A DNA stretch of 64,000 nucleotides from Ceratotherium simum simum (taxonomy: Eukaryota > Chordata > Mammalia > Perissodactyla > Rhinocerotidae): contig NW_004454180.1 in NCBI RefSeq assembly GCF_000283155.1, forward strand, positions 15,782,439-15,846,438. Reading direction: 5' to 3'. Shown here piece by piece: positions 1-9,220 of this stretch. Position 1 is the first letter of the stretch. The number at the start of each line of letters is the position of its first letter. The translations under genes and the position numbers were made by a program. Under the pieces are notes generated by a model. It did no database searches. It was not told the origin of the DNA and worked only from the letters and a program-made list of their open reading frames with translations.

Positions 1-655
1 TGGGGGGTCAGTGAGGACCGTGGGGGTCAGTGTGGACTGTGGGGGGTCAGTGAGGACCATGGCAGGGGTCAGTGAGGACCATGGGGGTGTCAGTGAGGAC
101 CACGGGGGTCAATGAGGACCATGGGGGGTCAGTGATGACCATGGGGGGGTCAGTGATGACCATGGGGGGTCAGTGAGGATCGTGGGGGGTCAGTGAGGAC
201 CATGGCGGGGGTCAGTGAGGACCATGGGGGAGTCAGTGAGGACCGTGGGGGGTCAGTGAGGACCATGGGGGTCAGTGAGGATCATAGGGCCTAGTGATGA
301 CCACTGGGGGTCAGTGAGGACCATGGGGGTCAGTGAGGATCATAGGGCCTAGTGATGACCATGAGGGGTCCGTGAGGACCATGGGGGGGGTCAGTGAGGA
401 CTATGGGGGCGTCAGTGAGGACCATGGGGGGTCAGTGAGGACCATGGGGGGGGTCAGTGAGGACCATGGGGGGTCAGTGAGGACCACGGGGGGTCAGTGA
501 GGACCATGGGGGTCAGTGAGGATCACAGGGCCTAGTGATGACCACGGGGGATCAGTGAGGATCATGGGGCCTAGTGATGACCACGGGGGTTCAGTGAGGA
601 CCACGAGGGGTCAGTGATGACCATGCGGGTCAGTGAGGACCATGGGAGACTAATG
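1..655. repeat. G-rich minisatellite (VNTR), ~20-bp unit
   Basis: The stretch is an uninterrupted tandem array of roughly 32 units of 18-22 bp. The common unit reads about GGGGGTCAGTGAGGACCAT, and length changes fall mostly in the run of 3-8 G. Base variants include GTGATGACC, GAGGACCAC and GAGGATCAT. A distinct variant carrying GGGCCTAGTGATGACC occurs four times, near 280, 339, 520 and 560. The array is already in progress at base 1, so its true left end lies outside the window. It decays at about 640-655 into unique sequence. The + strand is strongly G-rich. Units vary too much for a satellite of recent origin, yet the register is kept. It is neither telomeric TTAGGG nor a CRISPR array, because unique spacers are absent. 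No coding function is apparent. Confidence 0.95.
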
Positions 656-1511
656 AGGCCATTGATCCTGAGATTTCCTGGTGTCTTGTCCACCTCTGTG
701 TATCAGCAGCAGGGCATGTAGGGATGTCTTGGGCTGGACTAACTATTCAGGGATAATTGTGCAATTATGGCAATAGATTTTTTCTGATGAATTAGTATGT
801 GATATTTATGTAATAAAAATATTGAACATTTTCCAGTTGCCCTTACTGTAAACATTTCCCCCATTCTATTGTTTAAGATTCCAGCTTCTTACATAGTGGC
901 TTCCTGGTGTGGGCGTGGAATTATGATGGTGGTTTTCAGATGTTAATGCATACTGTAATGGAAAACTTTAATATATCTGTCATTCTGCCCATAGTGACAA
1001 CCGTGGTGAGGCTGAGGCTTTAACTTAGAGAGACAGATGTGACACAGCCACTCAGGACCGGCCAGCGTTCCTCAAAGCAGAACTTCAGGCTGAGTCAGGC
1101 ACTGGGATGGAAAACCATTGCCTTTCTAACCCCTCAGTCATTTGCCTACAGAGGACAACTGAGTGGGAGCTGTTGGGTGGGCCCCTGCTCCAAGCAAAAC
1201 AGATTATGCAAAGCTGGACTTTACAAAAGATACAAAAATGAGGAGTGATTTTTATATTTTAAACAGGTTTTGTTAGATAAGAGTTCACTAGAGAATTCAT
1301 TCAAATTTCAAGTCCTTCTCCAGTCAAAACATAATTTGATTGTCAAAAACTCATCAGGCAACTGATTCAACAGTCTCAGCAAGAACAGGGCCTCCCCAGA
1401 CACTGAGGAGCCTTCTTCCCCTAGGAGACGTGACGGCATAAGCCAGCAAGCAACCTGGGGACACCCCTGGTTTGTGTTGTTCCTGTGTGGCTGGGTGGAG
1501 CCCTGTGGGTC
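656..1511. other. Unassigned single-copy sequence between minisatellite and MLT1
   Basis: Nothing recognisable was found here. The first half is AT-rich, with TAATAAAAATATTG near 810. A 69-codon frame at 1039-1248 has no family resemblance and no supporting context. Confidence 0.5.
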
Positions 1512-1881
1512 TGCTGTAGACTGAATGTTTGTATCCCCCAAATTCATGTGTTGAAACCTAACCCCAGCTCATGTAGGTGGGAGGTGGGGCCTGTGGGAGT
1601 GAGTGTGTGATGAGGGTGGAGCCCCGGGAGTGGGATCAGTGCCCTTAGGAAAGAGGCCCCAGAGCCTCCTGCCGTGAGGACACGGCCAGAGGACGGCTGT
1701 CTGTGAACCAGGAAGCGGGCTCTCCAGACACCGCATCAGCCCAGGCCTGCGTCCTGACTGCTCAGCCTGCAGAACTGTGAGAACAGTTCCATGTTCAGAA
1801 CAGCTGACAACACAACAACTCCGTGTCCGTTGTTTAAGCCCCCAGTCTTTATGTTTTGTGATAGCAGCCCGAACCAAGACA
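1512..1881 (+). mobile_element. MLT1 LTR (ERVL-MaLR), sense orientation
   Basis: This is an almost full-length MaLR LTR. It begins TGCTGTAGACTGAATG, runs through the GGTGGGGCCTGTGGGAG and GTGAGGACACGGCCAGA segments, and ends in TAGCAGCCCGAACCAAGACA, as expected for MLT1A/B-type LTRs. The usual AATAAA near the 3' end is not intact. No internal retroviral sequence follows it, so it is a solo LTR or has lost its partner. It faces a second MLT1 LTR in the opposite orientation 76 bp to the right. Subfamily is uncertain; assignment to MLT1 is firm. Confidence 0.88.
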
Positions 1882-1957
1882 GGGCTCATCTGGGGTCCTT
1901 CTGCTTGAATACTGGCTACACTGCAGTGCCTGGGGGAATTTGTGGGGGGTAAGTGAC

Positions 1958-2325
1958 TGTCTCAGTTGGCTCAGGCTTCCATAACAGAACACCAGAGTCT
2001 GGGTGGCTTAAACAACATGATTTGTTTCTCACAGTTCGGGAGGCTGGAAGTCCAAGATCAAGGTGCCCACCTATTTGGTTCCCCAGTGAGAGCTCCCTTC
2101 TTGGCATGCAGATGACTGCCTTCTCTCTGTGTCCTCACACGACAGAGAGAGAGCCAGCTCTCTGGTCTCTTCTTGTACGGACACTAATCTCATTATGGGG
2201 GCCCCACCCTCATGACCTCATCTAAACCCGGTTACCTCCCAAAGGCCCCATCTCCAAAGAACATCACACTAGGGGTTGGGACCTCAACGTATGAATTTGG
2301 GGAGGACACAATTCAGTCTATAGTA
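1958..2325 (-). mobile_element. MLT1 LTR (ERVL-MaLR), antisense; 3' LTR of a MaLR element
   Basis: Read on the + strand it starts TGTCTCAGTTGGCTCAGG and passes through TGGCTTAAACAACATGATTT, TCTCACAGTTCGGGAGGCTG and CTCATTATGGGGGCCCCACC. It ends ATTCAGTCTATAGTA. This is the reverse complement of an MLT1 LTR. MaLR internal sequence adjoins its right side, so in element orientation this is the 3' LTR. With the sense copy at 1512-1881 it forms a long imperfect inverted repeat. Confidence 0.88.
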
Positions 2326-2707
2326 TTCTACCCCTGGCCTCCCCAAAATCATGTCCTTCTCACATGCAAAACACATTCATTCCGTACCAGCTGCCCCCAC
2401 AGTCTGAATTCACTCCAGCATCAACTCTGAAGTCCAAAGTCTCATCTGAATCAGATAAGGGTGATTTAATTTTGGGGCAAAGTTTCTCTCCAACTGTGAA
2501 CCTGTGAAACCAGACAAGTTATGTGCTTCCAAAGCACAGTGGTGGCACAGTCACAGGAGAGACATGCCCATCCCAAAGGGAGAAACAGGAGAGAAGGAAA
2601 GGGCAATGGGTCCCAAGCAAGGACACAACATAACAAGGCAAGTTCCAGTAGATCTGCAGGCTGGAGGACAATCCTCTTTGGTTTGATGCTCTGTCTTCTG
2701 GACCCAC
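2326..2707 (-). mobile_element. MaLR internal region (MLT1-int-like), non-coding
   Basis: The stretch matches the usual reverse-complement start of MaLR internal sequence: CCCTGGCCTCCCCAAAATCATG, then AACTCTGAAGTCCAAAGTC, AGTTATGTGCTTCCAAAGCAC and TCTTTGGTTTGATGCTCTG. MaLR elements lack an intact pol or env, and no coding trace is seen here. It is contiguous with the 3' LTR at 1958-2325. The far (5') part of the element is missing; an MLT2 LTR begins directly to the right. Confidence 0.8.
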
Positions 2708-2710
2708 TGG

Positions 2711-3162
2711 AGCGATTTATCATAAGAGATTTATTATAAGGCATTGGCTTATGTGGTTATGAGGCTGAGAAGTCCAAGATCTGTAGTCAGCAATCTGGAG
2801 ACCCAGGAGAGCCAACGGTGTGATTCCAGTCCAAGCCCAAAAGCCTGAGAAGCAGGGAGGCCAATGGTGTAAGTCCCAGTCCAAGTTCCAGTCAGAATGC
2901 GGGAGAAGACCCATGTCCCAGCTCAAAGACAGCCAGGCAGAGAGAGTAAATTCTCCCTTAATCCACCTTTTGTTCTATCCAGGCCCTCAACTTATTGGAT
3001 GAGGCCCACCCACGTGAGGGAGGGCAATCTGACCTACTCAGTCTACTTATTTAAATGTTAATCTCATCCAAAAAACACTCACCCTCATCCAGAATAATGT
3101 TTGACAAAATATGTGGGCACCCTGTGTCCCAGTCAAGCTGACACATAAAATTAACCATCACA
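2711..3162 (+). mobile_element. MLT2 LTR (ERVL), 5'-truncated
   Basis: Diagnostic segments in order are GAGATTTATTATAAGGCATT, TGTGGTTATGAGGCTGAGAA, CAATCTGGAGACCCAGG, TTTTGTTCTATCCAGGCCCT, TTATTGGATGAGGCCCACCC and the terminal ACACATAAAATTAACCATCA followed by CA. These match MLT2-class ERVL LTRs. The first few tens of bases of the LTR are missing. A different MLT2 copy on the minus strand is at 17713-18166. Confidence 0.85.
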
Positions 3163-6100
3163 GTGACTGACCGACTGAATGAACGAAGGACACTGGGGAG
3201 CTTACCAGGCTGTGGAAACTGCAAGGAGAGGGGCACCAGTTTCCCAGGGCATCCCCAGTTAATCCTTTGAACCCTTCAAATTGGCTAGGGTGGTTTCTCA
3301 GGGCCCCCCCAAAAGACCCCTGGTGGGACGGCAGCGACGGCTGTAGGACAAGTGAGGAGGAGGCGGGGTGGCAGTGGGTGGGGAGGGCTCAGTGGCACTC
3401 TGCCCTGAGCTGGAGTCGCCACCTCTCCTGGACCCGTTCTCTCACAGCAGCTGGTCAGCCACCCCACGTCCTCTGGCTGGGACATTCTGCCAGGTCCAGA
3501 TGGAGCAGAATGAACAAGAGGAGCCATGAGTGCCCCGTTTTTCCCGTCGGTGCTAACCGTGCATCCATCACCTGTTACCTTACCCAGGTCTGTTCACGGG
3601 CTCCAGAGCCTACAGCATTCGGGCCCCGGACGCCAGCCTGCCGGTCGGTCTCCAGAAACAGCTGGGCCTGTGCTTTCTCTCCGGTGAACGAGTGGCTGCA
3701 CTGGACTTGTGCTTCCAGAGTTCTGTGACCCTGTGCTGTCCCCCTGAGGCTTCCCTCGTGCCTCGCTCGTTCCCTCAGTGGGCATGTCGCCTGCTCAGGG
3801 CTGGGAGTGTGTTTACACACCTGAAATCCCGCGTCTTCTACAGCCTCTGACGGAGGCGCTCAGCAGACACATGTCACTTGGTTCTCGCTGGATTGGGATG
3901 CAGCACGGCTTCTAATCAATGCAGCTCTTGGCATGGTAGGAAAGCTTCAGATGCTCTGTTTCTGTTTAAAACAAACAAAGGATTGGGAAGGAGAGCTCAG
4001 CTGATGGGAGAGAAGACAGTGTCTGAAATGTGACCCGGTCAGGCCGTGAGCTGGTTTGAATTCAAGCCCCTGCCTCCCACCGCTGCTGTTACTCCATGGA
4101 AAAACGTGAATCTCACAGCAGCTCTCGCTTAACGATCCGTCCGTCTGCCTGTCCCTCTGGAGGGTTTCAGTCATACACGGAAGTAGAGAGGGTAACATAA
4201 GGGGCCCTTGTATTCCCGCTGGAGCAGAGCCCGCGGTGCCCGGCCCCCAGGTCTCTGGGGTCCTGTGCAGAGAGTCCCTTCAGACGCCAATGGTCCCCTC
4301 CTGGTGTGAGGCAGCCGGACGCCCAGGGGTCAGGAGGTGGTGGACAGCACCCCGCCCCCTCGCCCTCTGAGGATGGCCCTTCAGTGTTCCACAGTTTCTT
4401 GGAACATCCTCATGACCTCCCACCCATATTAGGGTTGCCTTCCAGTTCCTGTACCCGAGTCAGCTTTGGGGGACCCAACCAAGACACCCGCAATCTAGAT
4501 TCAGAAATTATCAAGGTTTTGCCACCCTTGCTTCCTCTCTTCTCTGTTTCCTGGAGTATTTTAGAACAAATCCAAGACCTCCTGAAATGACACTATACTT
4601 AGGCATCTACTCCAGGGGAAGGTATCACTCGACACGCATTAGCGCAGGCCTGTCCCCCTCCCAGGCCCTCCCCGTCCCACCCACAAGCCCAGATTCCTGC
4701 GGGTACCCTCTGGAGACAAATTGGGAACATGCCCATCCTTTTATCGCTGTTTTTCTTTTAATGCATAAACCTAAGGTGTCACATTGTGGGTGGGTGTGAT
4801 AAACTACAGGGAGGAAGATCCCCTTTAAAGGGGAGGATCCTTCATTAGACAAGGGATAAGGACTAGGGGAGGGACCACTCCTGAGCAAGCAGGCCAAACT
4901 GCCACGGCGGTGGGAGACCCGCTTGCCGGAAAAGACGCAGAAAAAGACATTGGTTGGCACCCACGGTTGCTTTCAAGGGCGTTGTTTTGTAGGGCCAGTT
5001 CCCCTGTTGTCTGGTCTGGGAGGTGATGTAACGTCGTCTGCACCTTCCCCCACGGCAGACTGCAGCCCTCTGTGCTCGCAGGCCAGGTGGCGAGGGTGAA
5101 GCCCCGAGGCTCTCTCTCTCTCCACAGAACCCAGGGGCCGGCTTCCAGAGGAAGGCGGGTTCTCTGCACTCTGTCTCCAGACTTTCCTTTGCCGTCCCCG
5201 TGGTGGGGAGAGAGAGGGGCGACGGAAAGGCCTCCTGATATTTTCATTAACGGAGTGCACAAGACGCCCATCAGCGGCGTTCTAACGGTGATGGTGAAGA
5301 GAACACGCCGGATTGGACCCGCGCACATGGTGCCTGGTCTGCACACGGGCAGCCCGAGATAAGGGAGTGGCTTCACCTCTGAGAGCCGCCGAGGCCGCCT
5401 GGAGAGCCTGGAAGCTGCCAGGTGCCTGTTCTCACTCTGTTTCCACTGGAAATCAGGGAGGAGGATGGAGAGGGAAAGTAGGTGTGCCTACTCTCTCCAC
5501 TTTACTGTTGGGTAAACTGAGGCTGCGGCCCATGCGTGGGGACTGATCTAGTTACGGTGCTGGGAGGCTGTGCGCCCTTCATCAGCTTTTGAAACGTGCT
5601 CCTGGAAGCTGCGTGATTCCTCCCATAGCTCACTGTGTCAGGACCACGCTGCCCAGGGGAGGGGCTGGCGGCCCCTCAATGGAGGTCCTTGTGCGGTGTG
5701 TGACTTGTGGCCCTCAGCAAACATTCGGGGAATTCCGCACGGGGTGCGTCAGAGCTTTCCCAATAGGGGCTTCGTCACGGAGGTGCCCCGGGAGGTGGAG
5801 TTGGCTGAATGGGGGCTGTGTGCTCTGTCCTTGGCTGATTTACGGGCCCTCATCCACACCATTCACAGCGTGGGAGGGAGTCAGGGGGTGGGTGCGTGAC
5901 TAAGGCAAACCAGGCGTCGCCGTAGCTGGCTAGGACTCTAGGAGCTGCCCTGCATCAAAGGCTACTGGGAGCAGGGTTGCCTGAGGCCCCGGGGGCTGCC
6001 CCGAGGACAGAGCTGGCCTTCATCACACGCTGGTCTCACCTCCTGTCGCCTGATTCGGGGAGCTTCCCACTCCCCCAGGTGCAGCGTCCTGAAGGAGCGA

Positions 6101-6633
6101 TGGTCCCAGGCCCAACGTCTGTTGGAACAAGGAAGGAACAAACGAGGCTGCGGAGAAGACTACAGAGGCAAATTGACATCAAAGAGATGCCTGTCACATC
6201 TGCTTTCAATCAAAAACATGTAGGAGATTAGCTCTTTGAAAACAAGACACAGCCTCGTCCACAAGGAAACGGGCTGAAGGTGGGCTCCTGGACGATGCGA
6301 GAAGGGAGACCCTGTCCCTCTGAGGACTCACGACAAGGTGCTCTCACCCCCAATCTGCAGACGAGAGGCCCAGCTCAGCTCAGGGGCCCGGCAGCCCCGT
6401 AGCCTGACTCCACACAGCCCGTGCGGTCTCAACTATCCCAAGGCCGTCAGAGAAGGTGCCGCCCCGGACCTAGAGGAAGGGCCTGGAGCACGTCCCTACG
6501 CAGCACCTCGGTCCCCAAGAGTCCCGGGGGGATTTATTTTATTCTCTGTTCTGCAGACTCAAATATGTCACTTTGTAAACTGCCGCCTTTGCCATCGTTA
6601 AGGGCCAACTTCCCCAGAGTGACAGAAGCCGTC
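3163..6633. other. Long GC-rich single-copy stretch without recognisable gene
   Basis: No transposon or gene family was recognised across about 3.5 kb. GC content is clearly above the AT-rich parts of the window, and CpGs are scattered, for example around 5070-5300. The largest open frame is 183 codons on the minus strand (4825-5376); its translation resembles nothing known and is of mixed low-specificity composition. A short GGGTAAACTGAGGCTG near 5510 could be a MIR scrap. Confidence 0.5.
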
Positions 6634-7013
6634 TGTTGAGGGCTGAATTTTGTCCCCTCCAAATTCACATGTTCAAGTCCTAACCCCCGGGACCTCAGCA
6701 TGGGACTATGTTTGGAGATGGGGCCTTTACAGAGGTGATTAAGGTAAAATGAGGTTATTAGAGTGGGTCCCAATCCAGTGTAACTGGTGTCCTTATAAGA
6801 GGAGATTAGGACAGAAAGATGCACAGAGGGAAGACCATATGAGGACACAGGGAGGAGACAGAGTCTACACACCAAGGAGAGAGGCCTCGGGAGGAACAAG
6901 CACTGCCCACACCTTGATCTCAGACTTCCGGCCTCCAGGACTGGGACAATAATTGCTGCTGTTTAAGGCATCTAGTTGGTGGTGTTTCTTACGGCAGCCT
7001 GAGCAAAATAACA
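6634..7013 (+). mobile_element. MLT1C-type LTR (ERVL-MaLR)
   Basis: Starts TGTTGAGGGCTGAATTTTGT and carries AGTCCTAACCCCCGGGACCT, AAGGTAAAATGAGGTTATTA, GTGTCCTTATAAGAGGAGAT, CACCTTGATCTCAGACTTCC and a tail ending CAGCCTGAGCAAAATAACA. The order and spacing match MLT1C. The polyadenylation signal is changed (ACAATAATTG). No internal sequence adjoins it, so it is a solo LTR. Confidence 0.88.
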
Positions 7014-7015
7014 CA

Positions 7016-7559
7016 CCCTCCGCAGGAATGCACTTTGGACTGTGGTGCAGACGTCTTGAGCCAGCTCTGCCTTCCCCATGGAGCCGGGGAGCTAGATTGT
7101 GGGCCCCCAGACCTCCCTGGCTGGCCGTGGGCCTCCACTCAGCCTGTCAGACGAGGCCTTCTTATTATTCTCTTTTATATGATTGTGTTTTGAAAGATTT
7201 ATTAGTTAATAATTAGTTTTCCATTTCTATAACTAATTCTCAGAGTCTTTGAGCAGCAGGACAGCAATATTAGTTTTGCCACCCGAAGTTGACACATTTC
7301 AAAAGGGAGACAGTATTTAGTCAGCAGTGTTGACGATAAAGGTCTGATTCGTTTTGGGCTTTTCCAAACATTAAAAACAGCATGTGGATGCTTTTTACTG
7401 CCTCTGTGTCCCCTAGCTCTCCAAGGGCCTTGAAAAGGCAAAATCAGAGACAAGTCCAGAGCAGACAAGTACTAATTGTTGTGTAAACGGGGCTAAGCCC
7501 TTTTGTTGGGGTCTTTTGGGGGTCACTTCTACATGGCCACTGAAGTCACGCTTGGAGAG
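7016..7559. other. Unassigned sequence
   Basis: No gene or repeat recognised. The stretch is moderately AT-rich around 7180-7340. The 88-codon minus-strand frame at 7202-7468 has no family resemblance. Confidence 0.4.
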
Positions 7560-8700
7560 GCATAAGAAATTAAGCATTTATTACACTCGCAGGCCCCAGG
7601 AGGAGGCCCAGCACGCTCAGAGGGCCACACACGTCACCAGGAGCGGTTGAGCTCGGCTGGCAGGAAAACAGGCCAACAGAGGAGGGTGGGCGAGCGCCTC
7701 TACTGGGGCCCTGGGCGGGGCAGCTACGGCACTCGGCAAGCGTGTCATTGGCCCCTTTGACCGTAATGAGGTCCCCAGCAGGAGTGGGGGAGGAGGGGTC
7801 CTCCCGAGACTGACCGCCTGGAGACACGTGGAGAGGCTGGTGCTGGTGACGGCTCATACAGCTGGGTGGGGCCACAGAGAACAGCCCACTTGTGTGCCTC
7901 AGTGGCTCTCAAACTGGATGGATTCCACCGCCCACCTGAGTGGTGGAGACGTTGAACGTGGACGGGCGGTGTTGCTGAGCCATCGTGTTACTGGACTGAA
8001 CGTGGGTCCCCTCTTGGGAATTGAGCCAAACTGCACCAGGAGTAGTTGTTTCGCAAAGTCTAAGTTTTATTTGAGGCATGCAGCAAAGAAAAAGGTGGAG
8101 ACCACAGGGAATAATTTCACAAAGCTATGGCCCCCCGAGCACAGGGAGGTGGGTACCTTTATTTGGAGTAGGGAACAAATAGTCAAAGGGGAAGCTTCAT
8201 CATTGCACGAAGAGGTGTGCATAAGCTTGCACATGCGTGGTTTGAAATCATGCTTTTACATATATTGCATGATCTAAAAATGGCTGCTTTGACCCCACCC
8301 AGAGGAGGGGAATTTACAAAGTTAATGAGAGCAGGTTACTTTAGTATAACTCTCGGTCTATCTTTGCAGGTGCCAGTCTTGTGGTTGTGGTCTGGGCCAG
8401 TCTGGTCCAGTTCAGAGTGGCTGGGTCCAGGGTGGTTGTCACTTGGAGCTTCCTCCTGGAACACAGCTGAAAACCACATAAGCTCAGGGCCCCAGGGTGT
8501 TAGATAAAGGAGCACCTGCACCTTGCAAGAAGACAAGAGAATTAGGTCAAACACAGAGGTTAGAGTTTAGGCCGGACAAGAGAAGCGGGTTAGGGTCCAT
8601 GTCTGGCGACAATCGGACAATCGATGCTAATATAGTAGTTGGGAGAAACGGGTCCCCAGGATGATGACCAGCACTTGGAAACCAGTACATGGCCAGTCTC
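7560..8700 (-). mobile_element. LTR-like flank of a minus-strand endogenous retrovirus (boundaries uncertain)
   Basis: This block lies just downstream, in element orientation, of an envelope remnant, where a 3' LTR would be expected. Two minus-strand AATAAA signals are present, read as TTTATT on the + strand near 7576 and 8067. I could not fix TG and CA ends. It may be one LTR broken by indels or two stacked LTRs. Part of it, 7797-7870, is related at roughly 75% to 10957-11032. Calling it an LTR is inference from position and signals; I did not recognise a named family. Confidence 0.4.
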
Positions 8701-8701
8701 C

Positions 8702-9220
8702 CTATTTAGCATGGGATAGCCATGAGAATAAGCCCAATACCTCCAGGTTCAAAGGAATCTGCTGAAAACCCTTCATTATGTTGTGAAGGATTTCCTGGCT
8801 TCTCCATCCGTCCTTGCTGGAATTGTTGACATTCATATAGGAGGGTCTCTGAATGTCACGAACCCCACCTTCTTTGGCCAGCAGGTAATCAAGGGCTGAA
8901 GGACCATCAGTGACCATTTGGGCCCAAGGTCTGTGCATTTCCTGTATTAGGGACGAGGTTCTGGATGTTTCTGGAGTGTGTCCGGTGAGGGCGCAGACAG
9001 TTGCTGGTTGGCTGAGGTGTTTGGTTCTGTTTGACTGGGACGGCAGCACCTGTGCCTGGTCCAGTTGCTCCCACTTACAGCCAAGCCCATTAACGCAGGT
9101 GTGAAGGCTGGAGGCCTGACCTGTGACTTCCTGGAGAGAGTGGAGATACCCCAGGGGGGCAAATGCGCAGGGACATGCAGTGTAGGCCCCTGTTATTAGG
9201 GAGAGGGCCATGAAGTACAA
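8702..9220 (-). pseudogene. Decayed endogenous retrovirus envelope (TM region) remnant
   Basis: A 172-codon minus-strand frame resembles the transmembrane subunit of class I (gammaretrovirus-like) envelope proteins. Residues 4-30 look like the fusion-peptide region (ALSLITGAYTA, then a GYLHSLQ segment). Residues 110-120 read LDYLLAKEGGV, matching the heptad end and Gly-Gly motif of the family. Residues 131-135 (VNNSS) carry a glycosylation site, and FSWLS near the C-terminus fits the membrane-proximal region. The family's downstream CX6CC cysteines are absent: no Cys occurs in the 20 residues after the Gly-Gly. The membrane anchor and cytoplasmic tail are missing, and no surface subunit continues in frame. 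This is a fossil without expected function. The class is a judgement by eye. Confidence 0.55.

Noticed and set aside
1..655. CRISPR-like repeat array
   Set aside because: Units are contiguous variants of one another without unique spacers, in a mammalian context; it is a minisatellite.
1..655. Telomeric or subtelomeric TTAGGG repeat
   Set aside because: No TTAGGG units are present; only the G-richness is similar.
4825..5376. 183-codon minus-strand frame as a gene
   Set aside because: No domain, overlapping frames on both strands, no splice context.
8702..9220. Functional captured envelope (syncytin-like) gene
   Set aside because: The frame lacks the expected cysteines, membrane anchor and an in-frame surface subunit; it is a fossil.
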